Shown here: one piece after another, positions 23,331 through 35,452 of the stretch
How the letters are laid out: every line of letters begins with the position of its first letter
Numbering within the stretch: the stretch's first letter is position 1
DNA from: Microcebus murinus
Taxonomy: Eukaryota > Chordata > Mammalia > Primates > Cheirogaleidae
Direction: 5' to 3'
Length of the DNA stretch: 64,000 nucleotides
NCBI RefSeq assembly: GCF_040939455.1
Contig: NC_134104.1
Span: 139,226,501 to 139,290,500 of the forward strand
The notes under the pieces: generated by a model
What the model was told of the DNA's origin: nothing
Seen by the model: the letters and a program-made list of their open reading frames with translations, nothing else
The model's database searches: none
Translations under genes and position numbers: made by a program

Positions 23331-24220
23331 CCTCAGTGTTAATTCACCTTTCTCCTGGTAACGGCCCCAACTTTTGCCTGGGGATCTATCCTCCCCACTC
23401 TCATGGCTCTGATGAGGCTCTGTCCAGACATTACCAAACAAAGCCCCACCATTACTGGCTCAGAGATAAGGTGAGACTCAGGCCTGCCTAATCTGAGCAA
23501 GCACAGGACCACTTGCCCTTTCCTGCTGGTCTAGAGCCTGGGAGGAAAGGAAACTGAGTACAGTCTGAGAGTGAAGCTGACAAAGCAGAAGGTGGCATTA
23601 AGAGATGGAAAGAAACTAAGTCTTGATGGCATCATTTATAGCGCTGAGGTCCGTAAGGCCAGCGCTACCCCTGAACATCTAGATTACTTAAGCAATAGAC
23701 TCCCTTTTGCTTAAGTGGTTTTGAGTTTCCCTTTCTGCAACTTACAGCCCCAGGAATTCTGGACAATACTCTGACAAAGTCAAAACCGGAGCTCAGGTGT
23801 CCCGATGCCCACTTCTCTGTCCACAGCACTACCTAGCACGATGTGGCTGGTGGGCCCCAAAACCAACAGGGAAAAATGGAAGCTGTATTTTCCTTCAACT
23901 GGGACAAGAATCTTCAGGGTTTCCCCCCCCCCCCAAGTCTATTACACAGAAAAAATATTTCTGGTATTCCTACGAATGTATGCCTTATTTACATCTTACT
24001 TGATTCAAGGTCAAAACTTCATACTCGAAGTAATTTCCTTGTCAAAAACTCCCCTTATGATGGTCAAGGACAACATTCTGTGGTTAGAGATAAATTCGTC
24101 CAAACTACTCATAGTGTGTCAAGATGATCAATCCAAGGATATACGTTAAATTATTACCATTAAAGGGCATTTAGACTATTTGATGAAACAACATGAGTGA
24201 AGTATGGTGACACTGCAAAT
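23331..24220. other. Unassigned sequence with a poly-C run
   Basis: No repeat or gene recognised. A run of about 12 C lies near 23924-23935. Confidence 0.4.
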
Positions 24221-24234
24221 AAAATAACAACACA

Positions 24235-24577
24235 GGCCGGGCGCAGTGGCTCACGCCTGTAATCCTAGCTCTCTGGGAGGCCGAGGCGGGCGGATTGCTC
24301 AAGGTCAGGAGTTCAAAACCAGCCTGAGCAAGAGCGAGACCCCGTCTCTACTATAAATAGAAAGAAATTAATTGGCCAACTAATATATATAGAAAAAATT
24401 AGCTGGGCATGGTGGCGCATTTCTGTAGTCCCAGCTATAGGGAGGCTGAGGCAGGAGGATCGCTTGAGCCCAGGAGTCTGAGGTTGCTGGGAGCTAGGCT
24501 GACGCCATGGCACTCACTCTAGCCTGGGCAACAAAGCGAGACTCTGTCTCAAAAAAATAAAAAATAAAAAATAAAAA
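24235..24577 (+). mobile_element. Alu (lemur-type)
   Basis: Starts ggccgggcgcagtggctcac, has the lemur linker and an A-rich tail with AAAAAT units. Perfect 14-bp target duplication aaaataacaacaca at 24221-24234 and 24578-24591. Confidence 0.97.
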
Positions 24578-24591
24578 AAAATAACAACACA

Positions 24592-24955
24592 AAGCCCTAA
24601 ACAACATTCCCTCCCCACCGGAGAGTGGGAGATTGTCAGAGCTGTCACCAAGATGTTCTTGTCTTCTGACAGAGGCTGACTGACTACACTCAGTATCCGC
24701 CTCGCCAGCTGGAGTCAATGAACTGGAACTGAAGAGCTCCAGAAACTGTGCCTTTAATTGCAAGATCGCGATTCCCAGACACAGTCTGACAAGTGTGGAT
24801 GTACTTATGAGGGCAATGGGACAGGGTATTTGAAAGCAGGACTTCCCAGGAATTCCAGAAAAGCGACACCAACATACACAATGAAAGCCATTTTCAGTCA
24901 GAACAAGTATTATTAGGTCAGGATATCAAAGGATGAGCATGAGTTGTCAACGCTG
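24592..24955. other. Unassigned sequence
   Basis: No feature recognised. Confidence 0.4.
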
Positions 24956-24959
24956 TTAC

Positions 24960-25175
24960 CAAAATTGCAAAGCATTCAAAGTCTTCACGGCTTGTCTGCT
25001 TCTTGTCCTGCACTTCTGGCCTCCCTTCCTCACCCTTTAGCCCCCACAACCCAATTCCTTGTCTGTCAAAGCCCCACAGTGAGGCACCCCAATTCAGACA
25101 CACCCTTCAGGGAAGAGCTTAAAGCTCCAAAATTAAGTCTTTCCTTTCTCTCCATTTTACTCAACAAAATTTCCA
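24960..25175 (+). repeat. Possible LINE-2 fragment
   Basis: 'cttctggcctcccttcctc' followed by 'gcccccacaacccaattcc' resembles the pyrimidine-rich L2 3' region. No terminal motif. Low confidence. Confidence 0.35.
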
Positions 25176-25204
25176 TTCCTTTGCAGGACAATGAGCACTG
25201 GAGC

Positions 25205-25440
25205 CCTGTGGTGGTAGGTTAAAAGCCAAGCCATGCCACTTATAAGCTTATGAAATTGGACAAATAAGATAACATTTCTAAATATCAGTTTCCTCATTGG
25301 AAAAAATGAGACTATTAATAGCCCCTAACTCATAGAACTGTTGAGAGAATTCAGTGAGATAACACATGTAATGGAGTTTACCCAATGGATGGCCCATAGG
25401 AAAAGCCCAATAAACATGAGTAATTATTATTGCTACTACT
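25205..25440 (+). repeat. MIR SINE
   Basis: 'gccatgccacttataagc', 'atcagtttcctcattgg', 'aactgttgagagaattcag' and 'aaaagcccaataaacatgag' give the sense MIR order to its 3' end. Confidence 0.85.
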
Positions 25441-26060
25441 AATAATAATAATAAAAAAGATAAGGAAGATCAATAAGTTTACCCACCCTATGGAAATTTG
25501 TCTATTTTTGAAAAGGAACTTAATTGTCAGTTAACAACCAGGGGAAATTACTCATTCACAATTTGTATTTTGCATCCACTGTTTTTGCCTGTGGCATTTT
25601 CTGTAGAATGGATGGTGTATTTCTTACTGTAGTAAATTTCAATATTGCCTTTTCACGGGGATCCATCAGCTCTGAAATAAGAAACTCTTTATACATAGCA
25701 TGTAACCAGCACAAGCCATGCAAAACAATGCACCAGCCCAGAGATCCATTACTGGCAATATAAAAGCAGACCTTTTCCACCTTTTCTTTGGTGATTTACT
25801 TTATGAATAAATTGCTTTTCTTTAAAGGTCACTTTGTTGTTTTAGAGCACTTTACACTTGACACTATCCTCTTACTGTAGGAAGTTGCACAAAGAACATT
25901 TTAAGCAATGTTTCCTAAGATTTTTATCCACTACTTAATCCATTGACTAAGTAAGGTGATTTGCCTGAAAATATAAGTATAATCAAAAATCAAAATAAAA
26001 ATTCTATATTATATATATATATATGTATATGTATATATATATTCCATCTGGGTAAGAAAT
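25441..26060. other. Unassigned; TA repeat at 26005-26045
   Basis: AATAAT triplets near 25440-25455 and a TATATA/TATGTA microsatellite at about 26005-26045. No gene seen. Confidence 0.5.
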
Positions 26061-26064
26061 AATA

Positions 26065-26300
26065 AGTGTGTTACAATTAATGTTATCGAATGCTTGCTAT
26101 TAAATATTATGTCAGGCAATCTGACTATAACTATATGTGCCATCTCATAGAGTTCTGACAATTATTTTATTATTTATTATTATTCTAATTTTTAAAACAA
26201 GAAACTAAAGCTTAAGGATGTTAAGCAATTGAACCAAAGCCACACAACTAACCAGAAGTGGGGAAATGGATGAACTATCCACCTCTGTAATCCAAGCTAG
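26065..26300 (-). repeat. MIR SINE, antisense
   Basis: 'gtgccatctcatagagttc', 'caagaaactaaagcttaagg', 'gttaagcaattgaaccaaag' and 'ccacacaactaaccagaag' follow the antisense MIR core. Confidence 0.85.
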
Positions 26301-26940
26301 CTGATCAGACTAGCTAGACCCAAAATTTTGACCATGACACCTCCAAAAGAGAAAGTTGGAGAATATAAATTAAGATAGTTTTGAAGACCTGAGTCAGAAC
26401 AGCCCATCTCAGTAGATCTTGTAGCTCAATCCTCTTAGTGTTTTTCAGAACTTCCATTCTGAACTTTCCGTCCCAGTGGATGGGATCTGAGAATTACCTA
26501 ATTGTAAGACAGATTCATCATGGAACAAACCAGATGCAGTAATAATTATCTAACCAGGACATACACTGTTCCCTTCCACACTTCCTAGACACCTTTGAGA
26601 TGGATATCGCTCCCATATTACAAATAAGGAAATAAGGTTCTGAGAGATTAAGTCAGAGACCAGAGCTGTTTTTGTTCACAGGAATGTTCTTTTTGGCCCA
26701 CATAGTGATATTAAAATACTTGAGCCAACATTTAAAAATTAGGAGATTACATGCTAAAAATCCAATTATATGCTAAAAATCTGGATTCCCGAATTATGCT
26801 GAAAATCTCAAATTGTTGGAAACACTAGCCACATTCCTTCATGGCAATCAACAGCTAGAGCTGAGAACTGCTTGCCCAGGGCCCATTCTTTCTAGCCATT
26901 ACTGTTCCCATCAGATAGCATCACTCATTTTATTTCATTT
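26301..26940. other. Unassigned, with a small MIR fragment
   Basis: An antisense MIR scrap lies at about 26600-26665 ('ccatattacaaataaggaaa'). The rest is unassigned. Confidence 0.4.
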
Positions 26941-26941
26941 G

Positions 26942-27128
26942 TTTTTTTTTTCTTTCTTTATTTTAAATACAAAGTCTTGTTCTGTTGCCCAGGCTGGAGT
27001 GCAGTGGCATCATCATAGCTTGCTGCAGTCCCCAATTCCTGGGTTCAAATGATCCTCCCGCCTCACCCTCCTGAGTAGCTGAGCCATCAAAGTGCTGAAA
27101 TTACAGGTGTGAGCCACCACCCCCAGCC
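26942..27128 (-). mobile_element. Old Alu-related SINE, antisense, shortened
   Basis: Poly-T, then 'tgttgcccaggctggagtgc' and 'cagtggcatcatcatagc', a collapsed middle, and 'tgaaattacaggtgtgagcc'. Lacks most of one monomer, so an old AluJ or free-monomer-type copy. Confidence 0.85.
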
Positions 27129-27479
27129 TCATTTCATTTTAATATGGGTTTGTCTTGGTTTCCACTTGAGCCAGTTTTCAAAAGGCCCTGGCCACATTTG
27201 CACTCTGACACTGCCACCATCTTCAAAAGATGCAAAAATGCAAGGACAGTCACAGAGGAATGATATAGGGACAAGGACGCTAAATGTATCCCCTCAGTCT
27301 GTTGGAAACACTTTTTGCCACAGTAGACATTTTTAAAGTTGTTGCAGAATATTGTTTTCATTGATTGTTTTGTATACGCATCCAATATGTGGGCAGCCTT
27401 TGCAGTTTTGCCACGTGACTTCCCTAGGAGCAATTTTAATAAAAGACTTAGAAAGATCACAAGTATCCATTTCCCCCTT

Positions 27480-27830
27480 CCTTTGAGGCATACAACACAT
27501 TTCTCAGCCTCCCTCGCAGCTCATTGTGGCCATGTGACTTAGTTCAGATCAATGGGGGATGGACAAACATGATGTGTGCAACTTCTGGGTCCTCTTCTAA
27601 AAGACCTGTCTGGATACTTTCTTTTTCTCTACCCCCAACCTATACCACCCAAACATACATGTGGATGTTCAAGGAGATTACAGAACAATAAGATGGAAAG
27701 AATCAGGGTCTCTGACTATTTATATGAAGGAGAGCTACCCTACCAATCCAAGACAGCTCATTCTGGACTGTTTCTTGGGAGAGAAGTAGATTTTTATTTA
27801 CTTAAGCCACTATAGTTTTATACATCTTTG
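27480..27830 (+). mobile_element. MLT1-like LTR
   Basis: 'ttgtggccatgtgacttag', 'ccaatccaagacagctc', 'tttatttacttaagccac' and 'tacatctttgttatggcagc' give the MaLR 3' signature in sense orientation. Start approximate. Confidence 0.6.
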
Positions 27831-27954
27831 TTATGGCAGCCTTCTTCCCTTTATCCATTCCTACTCTGCCCATTCTCAGTCATCCTTTGTCCTTCCTCAA
27901 ATTTCAGAGGATGAGGTGTCCTTCCGTCACTGCATAAAGTATAGCCTCAACTCC

Positions 27955-28130
27955 TGACACAGCTCCTTGGAACAGTGCGCACTTGGGAAAGTTATTTACC
28001 TTCTCTTAATCTGATCTGCAAAATAATAGTTGGACTAATTTCTCAAAAGGATCAAATAAAGCCAAACTGCCCAGCAGCTCCTGGCATTTTCAAAACACTA
28101 AATAAATGTCAGGGTCAGTCTTTCTCTTTT
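27955..28130 (+). repeat. MIR SINE fragment
   Basis: 'gggaaagttatttaccttc', 'aatctgatctgcaaaataat' and 'cactaaataaatgtcaggg' fit a diverged MIR. Confidence 0.6.
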
Positions 28131-28239
28131 CTGGTTCAAATCTAATCATCCCGTCAGTGTTCTGCAAGCTCCCTGTGGCTATCAATTACCCACCTATATC
28201 CTTAACCTTTCCATCTCTATTGTCCTTTCCCATTGACAT

Positions 28240-28640
28240 ATAAGCAGATTAAAATGTCTCCCACCCTAAAAATTAAGCATAAGAATTCTGTCAAACCAAT
28301 AACAACCCTGACTTTTTGCCCTTCACAACCAAAAGTCCACAAAGGGTTGCCCGGCTTTCTCACTTCCCGCTCATTCCTCAGTCTTCTCCCTCCTTTAGTC
28401 TGGCTTGGGCACCCACCACTCCACTGGCATAGCTAAGTGAAGTTACTAGCACCTTTCTGATTACAAAATTCTTAATCTTTGTCAAGCTCTCAGAAGCATT
28501 AGATACTACTGACACAAGCTCCCTCTCAACATTCCCTTTTCTCTTGACTTCCATGATTTGACCATCCCTACGCTTGATCTCACTGGCAATCGCTTCTCAA
28601 TCCCCACTCTGGTCCCTTACTTCTTCCCAAGTAAGGGACC
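28240..28640 (+). repeat. LINE-2 fragment
   Basis: 'cccaccactccactggcat', 'gaagcattagatactactg' and 'cttgacttccatgatttgac' match a more upstream L2 region. It ends near a perfect hairpin (28611-28640). Confidence 0.55.
28611..28640. other. Perfect 12-bp inverted repeat (hairpin)
   Basis: ggtcccttactt (28611-28622), a 6-base loop cttccc, then aagtaagggacc (28629-28640). Twelve of twelve pairs. There is no following T-run, so it is not a conventional terminator. It is probably a chance or replication-slip product in an L2 fragment. Confidence 0.95.
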
Positions 28641-28854
28641 TGGTATTCTTCAGGTTGCATTTTCAGAGCTGCCACCCACCAGTTGCTTGAAGTAGACACA
28701 GTGACACACTATCCAGACCCCTCTACAAGAATAAAGGACTTATCTTGATTGCTGGGAGCACTGCTAGCAGAAACACTTGGTAGTCAGCCTTCCTCCAGGA
28801 AAACAGCCACCTCACCCTAGGGCACACCCCCTCCCCATATCAAATTACTGGTTG

Positions 28855-29152
28855 CACACCTGTAATCCTAGCACTCTGGGAGGCCGAGGTGGGAGGATCA
28901 TTTGACTTCAGGAGTTCGAGACCAGCCTGAGCAAGAGCGAGACCCCATCTCTAATAAAAAGATAGAAAGACATTAGCTGGACAACTAAAAATATATAGAA
29001 AAAATTCGCTGGGCATGGTGGCACATGCCTGTAGTCCCAGCTACTCGGGAGACTGAGGCAGGAGGATTGCTTGAACCCAGGAGTTTGAGGTTGCTGTGAG
29101 CTAGGCTAACGCCATGGCACTCTAGCCCAGAAGACAGAGCAAGACTCTGTCT

Positions 29153-29185
<33 letters not shown>
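28855..29185 (+). mobile_element. Alu (early lemur-type), slightly 5'-truncated
   Basis: Begins at the 'cacacctgtaatcctagcac' position, lacking about the first 20 bases of a full Alu, and ends in a tract of more than 30 A. Target duplication aaattactggttg (28842-28854) versus aaatcactggttg (29186-29198), 12 of 13. The linker is an intermediate form (AGATAGAAAGACATTAGCTG). Confidence 0.95.
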
Positions 29186-29191
<6 letters not shown>

Positions 29192-29409
29192 CTGGTTGAA
29201 ATAGTGATATAAAGGCCCGTTTCCCCTGCCCCCAACTCAAAACAAATCTGAAGAGCCATTACATTTTCAGTACACATGGCAGAATCAGCCAAGGCCTTCA
29301 CTGGGATTATATCTCAGCCTGACTTCTATCTCCAACTATAATGCTACACAAGGGAGCAATAACCTCTATCTTGTATTTTGGGGTAACTTTATCCTAACTT
29401 GTACAAACA

Positions 29410-29585
29410 CTCTCCAATCTGTTGTTTTCAAATGCATACTTGATATTATTACTCCACACTAAAATCTCTCAGTGACACCCCAGTTGTGCTTAGAGAGAAT
29501 CTAAGCTTCTATACAAAGGTTTAAAAGGCTCCAAATGGCTGGACTCCACTGTCACCTCTGGGGACATGCTACAGGCAGCCAGAGA
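29410..29585 (+). repeat. LINE-2 fragment
   Basis: 'ctcagtgacaccccagttg', 'gagaatctaagcttctat' and 'aaaaggctccaaatggctgg' follow the L2 3' order. Confidence 0.6.
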
Positions 29586-29704
29586 CATTGTCACTGAGCT
29601 AGAGAAAAGCCCTAACTCCCAACCAGTGTTGTCATTCTTATTTTAGGGCCTTATACTCTGAGTTTCCTACAGCTCTGCAAAGCAGAAACCTATACAGTGT
29701 AGGG

Positions 29705-29895
29705 CAGGGGTCCTCAAACTTTTTAAACAAGGGGCCAGTTCACTGTCCCTCAGACTGTTGGAGGGCCAGACTATAGTTTTAAAAAAACTATGAACAAATT
29801 CCTATGTGCACTGCACATGTCTTATTTTGAAGTAAAAAAACACACGGGCAAAAACACCCGCGTGTGGCCCGCAGGCCATAGTTTGAGGACACCTG
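29705..29895 (+). mobile_element. Non-autonomous hAT element A (191 bp)
   Basis: Starts caggggtcctcaaact and ends (complement) caggtgtcctcaaact, a terminal inverted repeat of 16 bp with one mismatch. Flanking 8-mers gtgtaggg and ctgtcgga agree at 5 of 8, a decayed hAT duplication. It shares about 55 bp of its left end and about 30 bp of its right end with the element at 35576-35767. No transposase. Confidence 0.88.
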
Positions 29896-29924
29896 CTGTC
29901 GGAGGTTAAGATGAGAGTATCAGA

Positions 29925-30112
29925 CAGACTTGGGTTCACACACTGTCTCCACCATTCCTTAGCGTGACCTCTGACAAGAGACTTAACTTCCCTGTAAAAT
30001 GGGTATAATGCAATTACTTCAGGATTGTTTTGAGTGTTAAATAATATGCAAAAAGCCTTCAGTTGCATGCCTTGCATGTAGCAAACATTCAGTAAATAGT
30101 TATTGTCATTAT
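29925..30112 (+). repeat. MIR SINE
   Basis: 'gacttgggttcacacactg', 'agagacttaacttccctgta', 'gtaaaatgggtataatgc', 'tgagtgttaaataatatgc' and 'attcagtaaatagttattg'. Nearly complete. Confidence 0.92.
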
Positions 30113-30726
30113 CACAGTTGTCCTAACTAGCATTTTTAGCTTGTTACTGCGTAGAAGAAGCAATGGAATAACACCCCCCGAGTCCTGGGCTCTCCCAGGA
30201 GATGTACCAAGGGCAGTACACAGTGAACTTTCCATCCCAAATTATATCTCTCTAGTGACAATCGACTAGTGACTCAGCAGCCCTAGCCCTCTCCTATGCT
30301 CCTGTCTGTCCAAGGAATTCTGGGGAGACTTTCAGGGGTAGCCGTGACTTCCTGCTATGTGAGCAGCCAAACTGCAGCATCCTTGTGCCAACCATCAATT
30401 TCAAATCCTTCTCTATCAATTTGCAAGTAGACCTTGGCTTTCTGAAGTTCTCTCTCTCTGGGAAACTTCAGTAATAAAAGTCCTTCATGTAAAACACCCA
30501 AAGCCCAGCTGCATTGTGATCCGGTCGTGCATTCACTAAAACAACAAGCCAGCAACCAAAAGGCGATCTTTGTAATTAGCATTTTTACTGCAATTTCTCG
30601 GAAAGAAAGCACCAAAGAGGGAGCGCAGAAGAACTTCTTAGAAATTCTTTTCCTTTTCATTCATTTTCAATTACTCCCAAGCCCTGCAGCTGCCCCAAAG
30701 TCTCTCAGCCCTTTGTCTAAAGCTAG
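30113..30726. other. Mostly single-copy sequence
   Basis: No recognised repeat or gene. Open frames on both strands are about 100 codons with no domain. Confidence 0.4.
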
Positions 30727-30737
30727 ACATATGCATG

Positions 30738-30775
<38 letters not shown>
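30727..30775. repeat. CA/CG alternating microsatellite
   Basis: 49 bases of uninterrupted purine-pyrimidine alternation: acatatgcatgcgcgcgc followed by a (CA)n run. Z-DNA-prone sequence. Confidence 0.97.
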
Positions 30776-30776
<1 letters not shown>

Positions 30777-30941
30777 CCCTCCAGAGGTATGCCAGAGCTG
30801 CCTGTGCCAGCTCAGAAAAGCCAATTGTTAAATTTTAGGAATTGTAACAGCAGGTTGTTAAATACAGCCATTATTAAAAATTGAATCATATAGACTTACT
30901 ATGAAATCAGTTATAAACAAAATTAATAAATATATGATTCC

Positions 30942-31279
30942 TGGTGATATAGCACCTCTTGTATATTCCTGGGTAGAGCTGGAACCCATTCTACTAAGTG
31001 AAGTATCTCAAGAATGGAAAAACCAACACCACATGTACTCACCAGCAAATTGGTATTAACTGATCAACACCTAAGTGGACATATAAGAGTAACATTTATC
31101 GGGTGTCAGGAGGGTGGGAGAGGGGAGGAAGGGATGGGTATATACAACCACAACGAGTAAGATGTGCAATGTTTGGGGGATGGACACGCTTGAAGCTCTT
31201 ACTCAAGGAGGGCAGGGGGGGCATGGGCAATATATGTAACCTTAACACTTGTACCCCTATAATATGCTAAAAATAAATA
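30942..31279 (+). mobile_element. Lemur-type LINE-1 3' end, 5'-truncated
   Basis: Contains the end of L1 ('gagctggaacccattctac', 'agtgaagtatctcaagaatg') and a 3' UTR with 'ggtgtcaggagggtggg', ending 'atatgctaaaaataaataa'. Perfect 17-bp target duplication aataaatatatgattcc at 30925-30941 and 31280-31296. The intact duplication suggests a fairly recent insertion. Confidence 0.95.
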
Positions 31280-31309
31280 AATAAATATATGATTCCCGGC
31301 AGGGGGGTG

Positions 31310-31655
31310 GGGATGAACATGCAACAGAATGGATGAATTTTTAAATAATTACACCAAAGCCAGACACAAGAAGAATACATCCTACATAATTCTGTTTATA
31401 CAAAATTATAGAAAACTAACCTATGGTGATAAAAAGTAGATCACCAGTTGCCTGAGGGGTATAAGGAGGGGTGATATTGAGAGATTACCAAGGGGCATAA
31501 GGAAATTTAGGGGAGCCATGAATATGTTCACTGTCATGATTGTAGGGATAGTGTCATAGGGGTGCACATTTGTCAAAACTTATCAAACTGTAGGCTTCAA
31601 GTATGTGCAACTTACTGTATGTGAAGTATACCTCAATAACATCTTAAAGACTAAA
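31310..31655 (+). mobile_element. Old LINE-1 3' fragment
   Basis: 'atgcaacagaatggatgaat', 'gccagacacaagaagaatac', 'tcaccagttgcctgaggg' and 'tgtgaagtatacctcaataa' come from the tail of an older L1 family. It lies just downstream of the lemur-type L1. Confidence 0.85.
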
Positions 31656-33405
<1,750 letters not shown>

Positions 33406-33409
33406 TCCT

Positions 33410-33905
33410 CCTATCCATCTCCATGCCGGGACCCTGGCTCCCCCACTGCCATTACCTGCTGTGCTCTCTCTGTAATTGCTTCATCACCTCCCTCCACGGC
33501 TGCAGCTGCTGTCCTCCCGCAGAGCCAGGAAGACCACTGCTTCCCCAGCCCTGTGCCCTCGTCACCCACTGAGCATCCCAAACATGTCCCATTGCCCCAG
33601 AAAGTCAATCATCGTCGTTCCTGCCTGCCTTTATTCAAACTGTTTCCTCCACCTGGAATGTTCTTCTCTGTCACTGACCATTGAAACCCCACCTGTCCTC
33701 CTCCGAGGCCCTACAGGGACGTACGGCCCTATTTCTTGTACTTCCCTGGCCCCCGCCTAAATCTCTCTTGCTGCGCTTCTCTGGTGCGTCCTGCCCAGGC
33801 CCACTCTACCAGTCTGTGAGCTTCTCAAAGCATGCACTGTAGTATTAAACCACGCGTTCTTGCTCCTGGCACGATGCCTAGCTCATTTGCAGAAGAAATA
33901 AGTGC
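33410..33905 (+). repeat. LINE-2 3' region
   Basis: 'ctccacctggaatgttcttc', 'gaaaccccacctgtcctcc', 'ccagtctgtgagcttctc' and 'gctcctggcacgatgccta' follow the L2 3' order. Confidence 0.8.
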
Positions 33906-33939
33906 CTCGTTCTATAATTACTTATATTAATTCTATGAA

Positions 33940-34060
33940 GTTACTGTACACTTAAATGTGTCAGATACTAGGGTAAGTGCTATGGATGATATAAAATAAT
34001 GAGGCCCAGTCTCTGTCTTCCAAAAGCTCACAGATGGGGAGCGCAAGGGGGAGGTTTCCA
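33940..34060 (-). repeat. Possible LINE-2/MIR fragment
   Basis: 'agtgctatggatgatataa' and 'gtcttccaaaagctcacag' resemble the antisense L2 end. Weak. Confidence 0.4.
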
Positions 34061-34357
34061 GGGCCAGGCTAGAGTGACAAAAATTTTACAGGGTTGCCAA
34101 AAAACTCAGTAATTAAGATAAATAATATTTGAATTTGAATGCAATGTTTTTAAAGTCAGAATTTAGTGCAAAAAAACCAACCCAGTATGATCAAAATATC
34201 AAAATGTTATACCAAGGATGAGTCCTTTTTCTTTTGCCTCAGGCTCCACGTGGCCCAAGCAGCTCTGCGTGAAGGGGGTGTGTGCTTTGGGATGAGAGGA
34301 GGAAGGGAGGCAAACAACCAGCAAACAGGACATGTGGAAAGAGCCCCGAAAGGAGCC
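34061..34357. other. Unassigned sequence
   Basis: No feature recognised in these 300 bases. Confidence 0.4.
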
Positions 34358-34908
34358 TGTTGTCACCCAGCCGGGTTCACTTGCCCGCTGCCCAAGAATA
34401 AGCCAAAATGTTGAGTCAGCTGGTTTAACGCAGAGTAAGAGTTTTTATTCCGCATAGCACTAAGCAGGGAGACAGTCGAGAAATTTCTCAAATTTGCCTC
34501 CCCAAGAATTCGGGAAACAGGGTTTTTAAGGATAGTTTGGCAGATACAGGATTAGGCAATTATATTTGTTAATTGGGGCAAAATTATAGGGACCTAGAAA
34601 TCATCTTCTTGTGTTGCTCCAGTCCCTGGGGTTACGATTCCAGTTGAGTCAGTTTCTTGGAATGGGCCGCTGGCCTGGGTGGGTCAGTCAATCCACTGGA
34701 ATGCGGGGCCTGCAAGATATCTTTAAAAGCTCCCTGTAGGTCTCAAAAAGACGATGGTATCTACGCAGAAAGTTAAGAATTTTATGGACACTAGCTATGG
34801 GGAGAAGTTAAGAATCCTTATGACCGCCAGCTGTGTGGCTCCAGAGTGGCAATTACAGGGGGACAGTCACTAATCATTGTCATTATTTTTAGCTAGGCCC
34901 TTACCACA
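34358..34908 (-). mobile_element. Endogenous retroviral LTR, antisense
   Basis: On the minus strand the 3' end reads 'cccggctgggtgacaaca', a gammaretrovirus-like U5 terminus ending CA. Upstream lies an AATAAA signal ('ggaataaaaactcttac', near 34438-34454) and 'ccttaaaaaccctg' as a possible TATA-like element. The U3 end is placed near 34908 (ttaccaca, TG on the minus strand) but is uncertain. No viral genes are adjacent. Family not named. Confidence 0.65.
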
Positions 34909-34959
34909 GTTCTCACCTTCCACACCATTATCGAGGGGCGGTTTCAAGCCTTCCAGAGC

Positions 34960-35439
34960 TAACAACACGATGCCCTTCACCTACTTATCCCACCATAACA
35001 CCCGAACTCCAGCCAGCTCTTCCTGCTCGCCCTGCTTCAGTGAACAAGGTGACCCTTTAAACAGGGCCCAGGCTGGAACCAGGAATGGCCTCACCTGCTT
35101 CCTTCCACCCTCCTGTGCCTGTCATCCTCACCCTTTGCTCCCAGATCAAATGGGCTGCTTCCCGGGCTCTCCGCCCCCTCTCCGGTCTGTTCTCCACACT
35201 CCCTCCAGGTAGCTCCCAGGAACTCCAGTGTGATCACCAGAAGGGTTATTGGATACAGCCCCAACTCCTCAGAGAGGCCTGTGTGACCTGGGCCCTGTCT
35301 GTCCCCAGATCTTCTGCTACCACCAGATAGAACTCAGTCCCTTGAACTCCTGGGCCTTGGGCTTTTGCTCTAGCTGCTCCCCCGCCCACCAGACCCTTTC
35401 TTTTCCACATCCGAGGACTCCTACTCATTCCACAGCTGA
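34960..35439 (+). repeat. LINE-2 fragment
   Basis: 'gtctgttctccacactccc', 'agtgtgatcaccagaagg', 'cccaactcctcagagagg', 'tgacctgggccctgtctg' and 'cttgggcttttgctctagc' follow the L2 order, clearest after 35085. The lemur-type L1 at 35453 interrupts it. Confidence 0.65.
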
Positions 35440-35452
35440 GAAGCAAAGTCTT

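Noticed and set aside
23924..23935. Poly-C run as a structural element
   Set aside because: Twelve C without further C-blocks does not make an i-motif or G-quadruplex pattern.
28611..28640. Rho-independent terminator or miRNA hairpin
   Set aside because: No T-run follows, the stem is too short for a pre-miRNA, and the host is a eukaryote.
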